A DNA stretch of 64,000 bases from Marinobacter halophilus (GTDB taxonomy: Bacteria; Pseudomonadota; Gammaproteobacteria; Pseudomonadales; Oleiphilaceae). The translations under genes were made by a program, and so were the position numbers. Below, one piece after another: positions 7,219 through 14,961 of the stretch (within the stretch, counting starts at the first letter, position 1; each line of letters starts with the position of its first letter). The stretch is taken from the NCBI RefSeq assembly GCF_003007685.1, contig NZ_PXNN01000006.1:1-64000 (forward strand), given 5' to 3'. Under the pieces are notes generated by a model that ran no database searches, was not told the origin of the DNA, and saw only the letters and a program-made list of their open reading frames with translations.

Positions 7219-7584
7219 TTGAGTATGGGATTCAATTTACGTTTCGGTCTTATTTTCCTGGTTACCCTTATGCCAGCATTCACTAATGCCGCCGGGGAAA
7301 CCATTCAGATAAAGGATGAGGATGCTCCTTTACTCCACGAGATCGATGATGGGCTGTCTTCCCTAATGGACGCTGCCGGGGAGTGCCGTAGTACTGATTC
7401 CAATCTCTATGAGTGTCTCTGCACAGAATCAACATCACTCAAAAAATTAGACTCAGCTCTTCGCACAGCACTCGATAAAAAGCCTGAATGGAAAGGCGAG
7501 ACCATTTATCACGACGGTGTCACTCTTCAGATTCCAAGCCTTGAGAAACAGGTTGAAGACGTCCAAAAGCATTGCAGTGCTTAA
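7219..7584 (+). CDS. c13: secreted or periplasmic protein, unknown
   Basis: A 121-residue protein from TTG 7219; ATG 7225 would give 119 residues. A GGGAG site lies at 7210-7214. The N-terminus is a clear signal peptide (NLRFGLIFLVTLMPAFTNA, cleavage near AxA-GE), so the mature product is likely periplasmic. The mature part is acidic and helical with four cysteines (in ECRS, ECLC and KHCSA), which suggests disulfides. No family is recognised. Its attC is the one invaded by the intact group II intron. Confidence 0.7.
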   Translation: MSMGFNLRFGLIFLVTLMPAFTNAAGETIQIKDEDAPLLHEIDDGLSSLMDAAGECRSTDSNLYECLCTESTSLKKLDSALRTALDKKPEWKGETIYHDGVTLQIPSLEKQVEDVQKHCSA

Positions 7585-7612
7585 GGTCTTTGTTGCGTGG
7601 AGTTCGCATGCC

Positions 7613-7691
7613 ACGTAACAAGTCAATCAAGTTCGTTCCGGCCTTCGGCCTCCACCGGACGCCCCTGTCGGGCCGCCGCTTATTTCAGCGT
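7613..7691 (+). repeat. attC13, R' core split by intron
   Basis: R'' ACGTAAC (7613-7619) complements the cassette start GTTACGT at 7166. The R' core is split after GT (7690-7691). The rest, TACAC, lies at 12167-12171 after the intron, which restores GTTACAC. Confidence 0.88.
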
Positions 7692-9519
7692 GTGTGCCGG
7701 GCATGGCACAGAACTAGGGAGGTGAACGCCGCCCGGGTGAAAGTCCTCCTGCCAGGTGTTCGCAGAGCCGAAGGCTAGGAAAAGGGCAAGGGCGTCATCG
7801 CGAGGTGAGGTCTCCGGAGCGCCGGCCGGAAGTAAGCCCAATCCAAAGCGGCGGGGCGACGAACAGGAACCCGATACGAGGTGTGGTACATCCGGGGCGA
7901 GCGGGCACGTGACCGCGAAGCCCTCCTTCTGCGACCGGGATGTGCTTTATAAATCGGGCGTCTACGCCGTGAAAGCTCTGTGCCTTACCCCGGGAGGTCT
8001 GCCATGTGTGGACGGACCCACTGAGAGACGAGCGATCGCCTCTGATCGCGTGGCAGAAATCAGCCGAGGGCATAGTAGGTTCGCCCGTGAACTGAAGGCC
8101 CGAACAGAGACAGGAGTCGAGTGTCCGTGCAGGGAAACGGGATGGCATCCGCAAAGCAGCTTGCGCTGCCCCTGGAGAACCCAGGGGATGAACCCGTTGC
8201 CGGAAAGCGGGAAAACTCGCACTTCGTTCAACCCTCACCGTGGATGGCGCGTGTATTGAGCAGGGACAACCTCAATCGCGCCCTGAAACAGGTTCGACGT
8301 AACAAGGGAGCGCCAGGCATCGAGGGCATGACGGTCGATGAGTTGCCGGATTACTTGCGCCAACACTGGCCAGAAATCCGGCAACAGCTGCTCCAGCAGA
8401 CCTACCGACCGAAGCCGGTCCGGCGGGTCACCATCCCCAAAGCCAGCGGCGGCTCCCGCCCTCTGGGCATTCCGACGGTGCTGGATCGCTTTATCCAGCA
8501 GGCGATAGCCCAGGTTATCCAGCAAGACTGGGAACCCCGCTTCCACCCACACAGCTATGGCTTCCGTCCGGGACGCTCCGCTCATCAGGCGGTCCGGTAC
8601 GGACAACGCTGCGCTCGGGAAGGTCGTAGCTGGGTGGTGGATCTGGACCTTGAAGCCTTCTTTGACCGGGTAAACCATGATCGCCTGATGGCACGGTTGA
8701 AACGGCACACGCCGAACAGACCACTGCTCAGGCTGATCAACCAGTACCTGAAAGCAGGCGTCCAGATCGACCATCACAAAGAGCCCACACCCGAGGGCGT
8801 GCCACAAGGTGGGCCACTGTCTCCGGTGTTGGCGAATGTGGTGCTGGACGAACTGGACTGGGAGCTGGAGAGGCGCAACCTGCACTTTGCCCGCTACGCG
8901 GATGACTGCCAGATCTATGTTGGTAGCCGCCGCGCAGGAGAGCGGGTGATGGTGAGTCTGACACGCTTTATCGAGGACTCACTGAGGCTCACAGTGAATA
9001 CACGAAAGAGCGCGGTAGACCGGCCCTGGAAGCGGAGCTTCCTAGGCTTCACCCTCAGCCGGAAAGGGCAGCGATTGAAAGTGGCTGACAAAGCCATCAC
9101 CAAGCTGAAAGCCCAGATCCGGAAACTGAGCCGCCGAACACGGGGCCACTCACTGGCCCAGGTGATCGCAGATCTGAAAGAGACCCTGCTTGGTTGGAAA
9201 GCGTACTTCGACGCAGCCGAAGTACTGAGCCCGCTGCGGGACCTGGACAAGTGGATACGGCGGAGAATGAGAAGTTACGTGTGGAAGCAATGGGGCCGAA
9301 GGGGGTATCGTGAGCTGAGAAAGCGGGGTGTCTCGGTCAGGTTGGCCTGGAACACCGCGAAATCAGCCCGCGGCCCGTGGCGCCTGAGTCATTCGCCGGC
9401 ACTGCGGGAAGCCTTTGCGTAAACCGCTGAAGGTTGCCACCCATTCCACGTGAAGCCTGCCACCCGGACCGGGGCAAGGCTGCCACCCATCGGAGCGTAG
9501 CGACGAGGGGTTTCTCTTC

Positions 9520-10275
9520 TTACTCCGAAGCCGTAGTGTCCGTCAACTTTGCCTGCCGCTTTCGCATGGATTCGCCCCTGAGATTGATCTTGTAGGCGTT
9601 GTGAACGAGGCGGTCCAGGATGGCATCGGCCAGAGTGGCGTCCCCGATGACGTCATGCCATTGATCCATGGGTAATTGGCTAGTGGCGATGGTGGAGCGC
9701 CTGCCATGTCGGTCTTCCAGCACCTCCAGCAAGTCCCTTCGGTTCTCCGCGCTCAGTTTCATCAGCCCCCAGTCATCCAGGATCAGCACGTCAACCTTGG
9801 CCAGACTTGTCAGGAGTTTTGAGTATTGGCCGTCGCCCTTGGCAATGGTCAACTCCCGCAACAGTCGGGTCAGGCGCACGTACTGTGCGGTGTAGCCTTC
9901 CCGGCAGGCCTTGTGTGCCAGTGCACAGGCCAGCCAGGTTTTGCCAACCCCGGTGGGACCGGTGATGAGCACGTTCAGGTGCTCTTTTACCCATTGGCAG
10001 CCGGCCAGTGATTGCACCAGCCCTTTATCCAGGCCCCGTGAGTTCCGGTAATCGATGTCTTCGAGGATGGCCGTGTGTCGCAGCCTGGCACGGCGCAACC
10101 GGCTGGTCATGCGCCGGTTGTCTCGCTCGGTCATTTCCCGGTCCACGAGCAGCCCGAGGCGTTCCTCGAAGCTCAAGTCGGTGATGTCGGGGGTGGCCGA
10201 CTGATCCGCCAGGGCGGCGGCCATGCCGGTCAGTTTGAGGGCGTGGAGCTTGTCCAGTGTAGGATGTTTCAGCAT
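9520..10275 (-). CDS. istB: IstB ATPase helper of IS21 element
   Basis: A 251-residue AAA+ ATPase that assists the IstA transposase in target selection. The N-terminal helical region has the family pattern (LKLTGMAAAL, then LSFEERLGLLVDREM). Walker A is GPTGVGKT at residues 106-113, Walker B is VDVLILDDWG near 161-170, and sensor motifs follow in IATSQLP and LVHNAYKINLRGESMRK. Length is normal. It starts 12 bp downstream of the end of istA, as in other IS21 elements. The gene appears intact. Confidence 0.93.
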   Translation of the reverse strand: MLKHPTLDKLHALKLTGMAAALADQSATPDITDLSFEERLGLLVDREMTERDNRRMTSRLRRARLRHTAILEDIDYRNSRGLDKGLVQSLAGCQWVKEHLNVLITGPTGVGKTWLACALAHKACREGYTAQYVRLTRLLRELTIAKGDGQYSKLLTSLAKVDVLILDDWGLMKLSAENRRDLLEVLEDRHGRRSTIATSQLPMDQWHDVIGDATLADAILDRLVHNAYKINLRGESMRKRQAKLTDTTASE

Positions 10276-10287
10276 GTCAGAGATCCT

Positions 10288-11829
10288 TCAGTGGTAGTAG
10301 GCGGGGCCACGGATGTTGTCGTGGGTGTCGGGCAAGGCCAGTTCCTGTTGCTCTTCCAGGGGCTGCTGATCCAGACGGTGTTTGAGGATGGATTCAATGC
10401 TCTTGTAGCGGCAGCTTCCCAGCATCAGGGCTCGCTGGCAGGCGGCCTCCAGCCGCGACTCGCCGTAGCTCTGCCCCAACCGGAGAATGCCCAGACATGA
10501 GCGGTACGCCTGCTGTGGGTGTTTGCGGGCACCCAGTGCGGTGCGGATAAGCTTCTCCGTCGCCGGTCCGGTCTTGGCTGCCCAGCCGATCAGCCGTTCC
10601 GGCGACCACTCGCCGGCCTGGCGGTGGGATTCGGGCATGTGAGCGGCAATGGTGGTGTGTCGCCCCTTCTGATCAGAGCGCCGGTGGCTGGCGACCCGGT
10701 TGCCCCGGTAAAAGCACTCGATGGTGTTGTGGGTGATGCGGACCTCCACCTCTTTCTTGATCAGGGTTTAGGGCACTGAGTAGTAGTGACCGTCGATAGC
10801 CACGTGGTAGTCGATGTGGACTCGGGCTATTTTCCACTCGGCATAGGTGTATGGCTCTACCGGCAATGGCTGTAGAACCGGTTTATCTAGCTGTTCGAAG
10901 TGGTCGCGCCGGCAGCCAGGCAACTTGCGGAAGGGCCGGGTGTTCAGCCGCTCCAGCAACTCACGGATGGTGGCGTTAAGCTGACCCAGGGAGAAGTGCT
11001 GGCGATGGCGCAACGCCGCCAGGATCCAGCGCTCGACGATCAACACACCCCCTTCCACCTTGGCCTTGTCGCGGGGCTTACGGGCGCGCGTGGGGACGAT
11101 GGCGATCCCATAATGGGCAGCCATATCCTGGTAAGTTGGATTGAGGTCCGGCTCGTACCGGTGAGCCTTGGTAACGCCCGATTTCAAATTGTCGGGGACC
11201 ACTAATTCCGGAACTCCATTCAGGTACTGGAAGGCCCGGGTGTGAGAGCCGATCCAGTCCGGCAATGTCTGGCTCCAGGTGGCTTCGGCGTAGGTGTAAT
11301 TGGATGCGCCCATCACCGCGACAAAGACCTGCGCCTCATGGATCTCTCCGGTGGTACGGTCAATGACGGGCACGGTCTGGCCGGCATAGTCCACGAACAG
11401 CTTCTCACCGGCCCGATGGTCCTGGCGCATCACCAGATCCAGCTTGCCCTGCCAGGCCCGGTAGTGCTCGCAGAACCAGCTGTACTGATACCCCTCCGGA
11501 TTGGCCTGCCGGTACTCCTGCCAAAGCAGGAACAGGGTGACGTTCTTGCCTCTGAGTTCCTCGTGGATCTGCTGCCAGTCCGGTAGGCCCCGGATCTGGG
11601 CCGGCAGGTCCGGTGGCGGCGGGAACAGCAACTGTTCCAGATGGGCCTCATCCAGATCCGCAGGCAGTGGCCAGCTCAGGCCAGCCTCAGCGGTACGGCG
11701 CAGGTATTCGCTCACGGTGGGGCGGCTGACGCCGCAGGCCGCCGCAATCTGACGATTGCTCAGGCCCCGCTCCCACTTGAGGCGAAGGACTTCTTTGATT
11801 TTTCGCATGGATAACCTCTTCGCTGGCAT
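10288..11829 (-). pseudogene. istA: IstA transposase with premature stop
   Basis: A DDE transposase of the IS21 family. Codons 1-353 (11829-10771) contain the N-terminal helix-turn-helix (LSNRQIAAACGVSRPTVSEY) and the integrase core (LFVDYAGQTVPV, VPDNLKSGV, then the KAKVEGGV region). A TAA at 10770-10768 follows YYSVP. The same frame continues after the stop as TLIKKEVEVRITHNTI to 10288, giving the usual length of about 513 codons. A single base change (for example TAC to TAA) explains the break. The catalytic core lies before the stop and the C-terminal DNA-binding part after it, so the element is probably inactive unless the stop is read through. Confidence 0.85.
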
Positions 11830-12187
11830 CTGACCTTCTCCGGATGAAAAGGGTCAGAGTACCGTTAAGTTATCCCGCGTCACGCGGCTTTGATGGGGTG
11901 AGTCAGGCAGCCTGCCAGGGTGGCAGCTTTGCCGTGGAATCAGTGGCAGCTTTCGCGTGGAATGGGTGGCAGGCTTCGTCTGGAATCAGTGGCAACCTTG
12001 GTCTGGAATACGCAGCCTTACCGGCTCGGTTGTTCCGGAGCTATGGACTGCCGGAATTGGCAGTACGGTAACGGGTTGAATCAAGTCACTGAATCGCCGT
12101 GGTACGTGATCCGTATGCCCGGTGATGTGGGAGGAGGGGCATCGTGAGGTGCCTCCCTATCCCGATTACACCTCACTAACCTGGCCT

Positions 12188-12215
12188 TGAATTTTATACG
12201 GCATCGCCGTATATT
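12188..12215 (+). promoter_or_regulatory. Promoter and operator of the c14 relE-higA pair
   Basis: The -35 box is TTGAAT (12188-12193) and the -10 box is TATATT (12210-12215), 16 bp apart. A perfect inverted repeat ATACGGC-atc-GCCGTAT (12196-12212) fills the spacer, an ideal position for autorepression. The predicted transcript would begin close to the start codon ATG 12222. Confidence 0.7.
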
Positions 12216-12221
12216 TTGGTG

Positions 12222-12533
12222 ATGCTATTCATCGAAACCTCAACGTTCACCAAGCTATTGCCGAACTACCTCACGGACGAGGAATATCGTGGGCTTCAAA
12301 CCTACCTTTTGCAGAAGCCGGATGCCGGGGATCTAATCAAAGGCTCAGGTGGCGTTCGTAAAGTTCGATGGGCACCAGCGGGTTCGGGAAAGAGCGGTGG
12401 TATCAGGGCCATTTACTACTGGAAGAAGTCTGACCACGAGATATGGATGCTCACGCTGTACAGTAAATCAGAGCGCGCCAGCATTCCTGGCCATACGCTC
12501 AAGCAGATAGCGGAGGCAATCAAAAATGGGTGA
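12222..12533 (+). CDS. c14: RelE/HigB2-family toxin
   Basis: A 103-residue toxin from ATG 12222; GTG 12219 and TTG 12216 are in frame but overlap or abut the -10 box. The pattern is that of HigB2-like RelE toxins: FIETSTFTKLLPNYLTDEEY at the start, GDLIKGSGGVRKVRWA, then GKSGGIRAIYYW and LTLYSKSE. It presumably cleaves mRNA on the ribosome. The very short or absent 5' leader suggests leaderless translation, which would keep toxin output low. It overlaps the antitoxin gene by 8 bp. Confidence 0.85.
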   Translation: MLFIETSTFTKLLPNYLTDEEYRGLQTYLLQKPDAGDLIKGSGGVRKVRWAPAGSGKSGGIRAIYYWKKSDHEIWMLTLYSKSERASIPGHTLKQIAEAIKNG

Positions 12534-12813
12534 CAGGAACCTTGGGGCAGAGATTCTTGATGGCATCAATGAAATCAAGCAGTTCAAGAAGGGCAAATTG
12601 GCTCTACGAACCCATGAGCTATCAGAGCCCTCACCGCCTAAAGTGATCAGGCTGAAGTTGAACATGTCGCAAGCTGCATTTGCCGGTCTAATGGGTGTTA
12701 GTGTGCGAACCCTTCAGGATTGGGAGCAGGGTCGGCGTGAACCGCAGGGGCCTGCGGTGGCGCTTTTGCGCATTGCTGAGCAACACCCGGAAGTTTTCAA
12801 TCAGCTTCACTGA
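12526..12813 (+). CDS. c14: HigA2/NadS-like XRE antitoxin
   Basis: A 95-residue partner of the preceding toxin. Residues 1-40 are a charged arm likely to wrap the toxin. A helix-turn-helix follows (KLNMSQAAFAGLMGVSVRTLQDWEQGRREP at about 43-73), then VALLRIAEQHPEV, a common ending of NadS/HigA2 antitoxins. It should repress the promoter at 12188-12215 through the palindrome there. Its ATG lies within the last codons of the toxin gene, which suggests coupled translation. Confidence 0.87.
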   Translation: MGDRNLGAEILDGINEIKQFKKGKLALRTHELSEPSPPKVIRLKLNMSQAAFAGLMGVSVRTLQDWEQGRREPQGPAVALLRIAEQHPEVFNQLH

Positions 12814-12823
12814 CCAAAGTGAG

Positions 12824-12901
12824 GTGTAACCAGGCCATGCACCGGATGCCAAACCCTCCGCTTCGCTGCGGTTTTGTCACCGGTGATGGCGGGCGTTATG
12901 T
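12824..12901 (+). repeat. attC14 recombination site
   Basis: R'' GTGTAAC (12824-12830) complements the cassette start GTTACAC rebuilt across the intron. R' is GTTATGT (12895-12901). A third subtype with CCAGGCCATGCACCGGATGC, also in attC16. Confidence 0.9.
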
Positions 12902-13297
12902 TTCTTTCAGAGCAGGCTCGAGTCCAAGGTGATCAACAAAAGGAATAAAGTCGCGATCCAAAAACAGAAGAGGTAGCTCCTTCTCTATGCAGAAGGTCGC
13001 GATAATCACGTCGGCAGTTTTTCTGATCGTGATGCCCCTTTTTCGAAGCGCTCGATAATTGTCGGCGCACTTGGTTGCCATAGCTTTGCCAAACATTTCA
13101 TATTGATTCAGCGCTTGCAGGCTTTGTTTCGTCTGACGGTATTGTTTGTTGTTGCGGATGCCTTGCAGGATTTCCAGAAATATGAGGTCGCCGATAGCGA
13201 CTGATCCTTGGATTATCGAGGCGTCCAGCAGGTCGGTTTGCGGGTTTTTGACTCCGTTGAAATAGTCGATCCAGACGCTGGTATCCACCAGTATCAT
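12896..13297 (-). CDS. vapC: c15: VapC toxin, PIN-domain RNase
   Basis: A 133-residue PIN-domain ribonuclease. The acidic active-site residues are visible: D5 (MILVDTSVW), E42 (FLEILQGI), D96 (KTADVIIA) and D114/D116 (LFLDRDF). The typical targets of the family are tRNA or rRNA. The cassette is inverted relative to the array, so vapB-vapC are read leftward from their own promoter. The TAA stop codon is the complement of TTA in the attC14 R' core. It overlaps vapB by 4 bp. Confidence 0.92.
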   Translation of the reverse strand: MILVDTSVWIDYFNGVKNPQTDLLDASIIQGSVAIGDLIFLEILQGIRNNKQYRQTKQSLQALNQYEMFGKAMATKCADNYRALRKRGITIRKTADVIIATFCIEKELPLLFLDRDFIPFVDHLGLEPALKET

Positions 13298-13488
13298 CGG
13301 GCGCTCCGCATTTCATCCAGGTCGCCTTCCCACTCGACTTTGCCTCGCAACTTTCGAATTTCTTGTTGCTTGCTAAGCTGGACCAGAAGTTTCAGGCCTT
13401 GCTCAACGGCCTCTTTTTTGGTTTCGTAGCCGGAGGCCTTGAGGGCTTCGGCCATCAACTGATCGTCAATGACAATGTTCGTTCTCAT
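13294..13488 (-). CDS. vapB: c15: VapB antitoxin
   Basis: A 64-residue antitoxin. The N-terminal MRTNIVIDDQLMAEALKASG is the DNA-binding ribbon-helix-helix-like start shared by VapB (VapB_antitoxin_2 type). The C-terminal part (GKVEWEGDLDEMR) is the toxin-binding tail with the usual W and acidic residues. Its stop overlaps the vapC start by 4 bp (ATGA type), giving coupled translation. Confidence 0.9.
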   Translation of the reverse strand: MRTNIVIDDQLMAEALKASGYETKKEAVEQGLKLLVQLSKQQEIRKLRGKVEWEGDLDEMRSAR

Positions 13489-13498
13489 CTGGCACCTA

Positions 13499-13526
13499 TG
13501 TGTATAAACTTAAATATCTATACACA
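13499..13526 (-). promoter_or_regulatory. vapBC operator and promoter region
   Basis: A perfect 8-bp inverted repeat TGTGTATA (13499-13506) and TATACACA (13519-13526), 12 bp apart, starts 11 bp upstream of the vapB ATG. The A+T-rich arms also supply a -10-like TATA, so VapBC binding would block its own promoter. Confidence 0.65.
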
Positions 13527-13545
13527 ATCTAGCACTTCAGGAAGA

Positions 13546-13623
13546 ACATAACAATCGGCTGCACAGCGACCGATTTTCCGCCGCGCTGCGGCTCCAAACC
13601 GGCGCGTGAGCCGGGCGTTAGCT
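13546..13623 (+). repeat. attC15 recombination site
   Basis: R'' ACATAAC (13546-13552) complements the cassette start GTTATGT at 12895. R' is GTTAGCT (13617-13623). Confidence 0.9.
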
Positions 13624-13636
13624 ATTGAGTACAAAA

Positions 13637-13656
13637 AGCACACAATGTGCTAAGAT
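13637..13656 (+). promoter_or_regulatory. brnTA operator and extended -10
   Basis: Inverted repeat AGCACA-caa-TGTGCT (13637-13651) overlaps an extended -10 element TGC-TAAGAT (13648-13656). The ATG of brnT at 13664 follows only 7 bp later, so the leader is very short. Confidence 0.55.
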
Positions 13657-13663
13657 TTGACTC

Positions 13664-13942
13664 ATGAAACCTATCACATGGAACCCAGAGAAGAATAAGC
13701 TTCTTCAAGCAGAAAGGAACGTCTCTTTCGAGGATGTGGTTTTGCATATCTCGGTTGGAGGCATCCTGGATACGTTCGAGCATCCGAATCAGGAGCGATA
13801 TCCGGAGCAACAAATTCATGTGGTTGAGATCGAGGGGTATGCGTATTTGGTGCCCTTTGTGGAGTCAGAGGATGAGGTTTTTCTGAAAACGATCATCCCG
13901 AGCCGGAAAGCGACCAAAACCTATTTGGGAGGTCCAAAATGA
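13664..13942 (+). CDS. brnT: c16: BrnT-family toxin
   Basis: A 92-residue toxin with the BrnT signature: ITWNPEKNKLLQAERNVSFEDVV at the N-terminus (W-x-P/D-x-K pattern and the ERxxSFE block), HPNQERYPEQQIHVVEIEGYAYLVPFVE in the middle and KTIIPSRKAT at the end. BrnT is a RelE-fold ribonuclease. No clear ribosome site precedes ATG 13664, and the short leader may allow leaderless translation. The gene overlaps its antitoxin by 4 bp. Confidence 0.85.
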   Translation: MKPITWNPEKNKLLQAERNVSFEDVVLHISVGGILDTFEHPNQERYPEQQIHVVEIEGYAYLVPFVESEDEVFLKTIIPSRKATKTYLGGPK

Positions 13943-14211
13943 GTAGGCTGGATAAAGAAGAGCAAGAAATTCTGGATGCATTCGATGCAGGAGAGCTGCA
14001 GCGGTCGCCAGACAGTGAAAACAGGAAACTGCGGCATCAACAGTACGCCGAGGCCATGTTCAAGAAAGATGCCCGTATTAACATCAGACTATCCTCCAAG
14101 GATCTTAGGGGGCTGCAGAAGAAGGCTCTTGCAGAAGGCATCCCCTACCAAACGCTTGTTGCCAGCATCCTTCATAAATATGTTGAAGGTCGCTTGCACG
14201 AGGATCGATAG
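13939..14211 (+). CDS. brnA: c16: BrnA-like ribbon-helix-helix antitoxin
   Basis: A 90-residue antitoxin. The N-terminal half is acidic and helical (LDKEEQEILDAFDAGEL) and probably binds the toxin. The C-terminal half holds the ribbon-helix-helix (DARINIRLSSKDLRGLQKKALAEGIPYQTLVASILHKY at about 49-86), the CopG/BrnA DNA-binding type. The ATG overlaps the brnT stop (ATGA). It should repress via the palindrome at 13637-13651. The stop codon sits in the attC16 core. Confidence 0.85.
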   Translation: MSRLDKEEQEILDAFDAGELQRSPDSENRKLRHQQYAEAMFKKDARINIRLSSKDLRGLQKKALAEGIPYQTLVASILHKYVEGRLHEDR

Positions 14212-14287
14212 CTAACCAGGCCATGCACCGGATGCCAAAACCTCCGCTTCGCTCTGGTTCCGTCACCGGTGATGGCGGGCGTTGTGC
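14210..14287 (+). repeat. attC16 recombination site
   Basis: R'' AGCTAAC (14210-14216) complements the cassette start GTTAGCT at 13617. R' is GTTGTGC (14281-14287). Same subtype as attC14. Confidence 0.9.
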
Positions 14288-14315
14288 CCCTCCAATCCAT
14301 TGATTGGCGCAACAG

Positions 14316-14350
14316 TAACGCTTGACGTTAATAGTGTGGCGCGTCATTAT
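14316..14350 (+). promoter_or_regulatory. higBA promoter and operator, cassette c17
   Basis: The same TAACG-cttga-CGTTA repeat (14316-14330), -35 TTGACG (14322-14327), 17-bp spacer and -10 CATTAT (14345-14350) as in cassette c12. The spacer sequence differs while the boxes and operator are conserved. Confidence 0.7.
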
Positions 14351-14357
14351 TGGACTC

Positions 14358-14636
14358 ATGATCCTATCATTCAAGTGTAAAGATACCGAAAAGCTGGCGA
14401 ACGGACGTCGTGTTAAGCGCTTTGTGAATTTTGAGCGCGTGGCGTTGAGAAAACTGCGACAGCTGCAGGTAGCGACTCAATTGGATGATCTGAAAGTGCC
14501 ACCGGGTAACAGGTTGGAGCCGTTGGCCGGGGACCGCCAAGGCCAGTACAGTATTCGCATAAACAAGCAGTACCGGGTGTGTTTTCGCTGGACTGCGTCT
14601 GGTGCAGAAGACGTTGAAATTGTTGATTATCACTAG
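14358..14636 (+). CDS. higB: c17: HigB toxin, second copy
   Basis: A 92-residue HigB toxin closely similar to the c12 toxin, with about 77 of 92 positions identical by eye and no gaps. Differences are scattered (for example N for S at position 15 and Y for H near 64), so this is a diverged paralogue rather than a fresh duplicate. ATG 14358 follows the -10 box by 7 bp. The 10-bp gap to higA and the promoter layout are conserved as well. Confidence 0.88.
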   Translation: MILSFKCKDTEKLANGRRVKRFVNFERVALRKLRQLQVATQLDDLKVPPGNRLEPLAGDRQGQYSIRINKQYRVCFRWTASGAEDVEIVDYH

Positions 14637-14646
14637 GAGGTAACTC

Positions 14647-14961
14647 ATGCGTACCATTGATCCCGTAACGCCGGGCGAGTTACTGAAAGAAGAGTTTCTT
14701 GATCCCATGGGGATCTCCCAGTATCGGCTCGCCAAGGAAATAGGCGTGCCCGCCCAGCGCATTGGCCAGATCATAGCTGGCAAGCGTTCTATAACCGCCG
14801 ACACGGATTTGCGCCTTTGCCGATTCTTCGGCTTGTCAAATGGCTATTGGTTGCGAGCGCAAGCCGCCTACGATACCGAGGTTGCAGAGGATACTTTGGC
14901 TGAACAGCTTAAGAATATTCGACCTTGGAATTCGGCATCCAAGTTAGACCACAGGGCATAA
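14647..14961 (+). CDS. higA: c17: HigA antitoxin, second copy
   Basis: A 104-residue XRE antitoxin almost identical to that of c12 over residues 6-75, with most changes in the last 30 residues. This region contacts the toxin in HigBA complexes, which could reduce cross-neutralisation (inference). The helix-turn-helix is ISQYRLAKEIGVPAQRIGQI. The ribosome site AGGAGGTAACTC overlaps the end of higB. The final base of its TAA stop is supplied by the first base of the inserted intron, which happens to match the lost attC base. Confidence 0.9.
   Translation: MRTIDPVTPGELLKEEFLDPMGISQYRLAKEIGVPAQRIGQIIAGKRSITADTDLRLCRFFGLSNGYWLRAQAAYDTEVAEDTLAEQLKNIRPWNSASKLDHRA

Larger units (their letters stand above)
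9416..12014 (-). mobile_element. IS21-family insertion sequence
   Basis: A 2599-bp element with ends TGCGTA and TACGCA and a 5-bp target duplication GCCTT (9411-9415 and 12015-12019). Both ends carry the multiple internal repeats typical of IS21. On the left, TGCCACC recurs in GGTTGCCACCC, CCTGCCACCC and GCTGCCACCC. On the right, GGTGGCAGC, AGTGGCAGC, GGGTGGCAGG and AGTGGCAACC lie within about 110 bp. istA and istB read right to left. The element lies inside the RT gene of the intron, so it arrived after the intron. Confidence 0.9.
8121..12071 (+). pseudogene. ltrA: Intron reverse transcriptase/maturase, split by IS21
   Basis: The gene begins at GTG 8121 behind CAGGAG and reads to 9415, where the IS is inserted. 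It resumes at 12020 and ends at 12071. Joining the halves through the duplicated GCCTT gives an intact 448-residue protein (430 codons plus 18). The RT blocks are all present: KGAPGIEGM at about 62-70, SYGFRPGRSAHQAV (145-158), the catalytic aspartates in DLDLEAFFD (174-182), EGVPQGGPLSP (225-234) and YADD (259-262), then a maturase domain ending KSARGPWRLSHS. Without the IS it would look functional. As it stands, translation runs into the IS and stops at 9422, so the C-terminal 18 residues are lost. Confidence 0.85.
7692..12166 (+). mobile_element. Group IIC-attC intron, interrupted by IS21 element
   Basis: The 5' end GTGTGCCGGGCATGGCAC begins right after the GT of the attC13 core. The 3' end CCCGAT is followed by TACAC. 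Without the IS (2599 bp) and its 5-bp duplication the intron is about 1871 bp, normal for this class. The RNA part runs from 7692 to about 8120 and from 12072 to 12166. Domain V lies at about 12093-12126 with the catalytic triad CGC (12095-12097) typical of class IIC, followed by a domain VI hairpin. The exon junction is independently supported: GTTACAC is the exact complement of the R'' core of the next cassette (GTGTAAC at 12824). Confidence 0.88.

Noticed and set aside
7756..8259. 167-codon plus-strand frame at the start of intron 1
   Set aside because: It lies in the structured RNA domain I to IV of the intron and ends in the RT gene; it is RNA, not protein coding.
8235..8885. 216-codon minus-strand frame inside the intron RT gene
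   Set aside because: It mirrors conserved RT codons on the plus strand and has no recognisable product.
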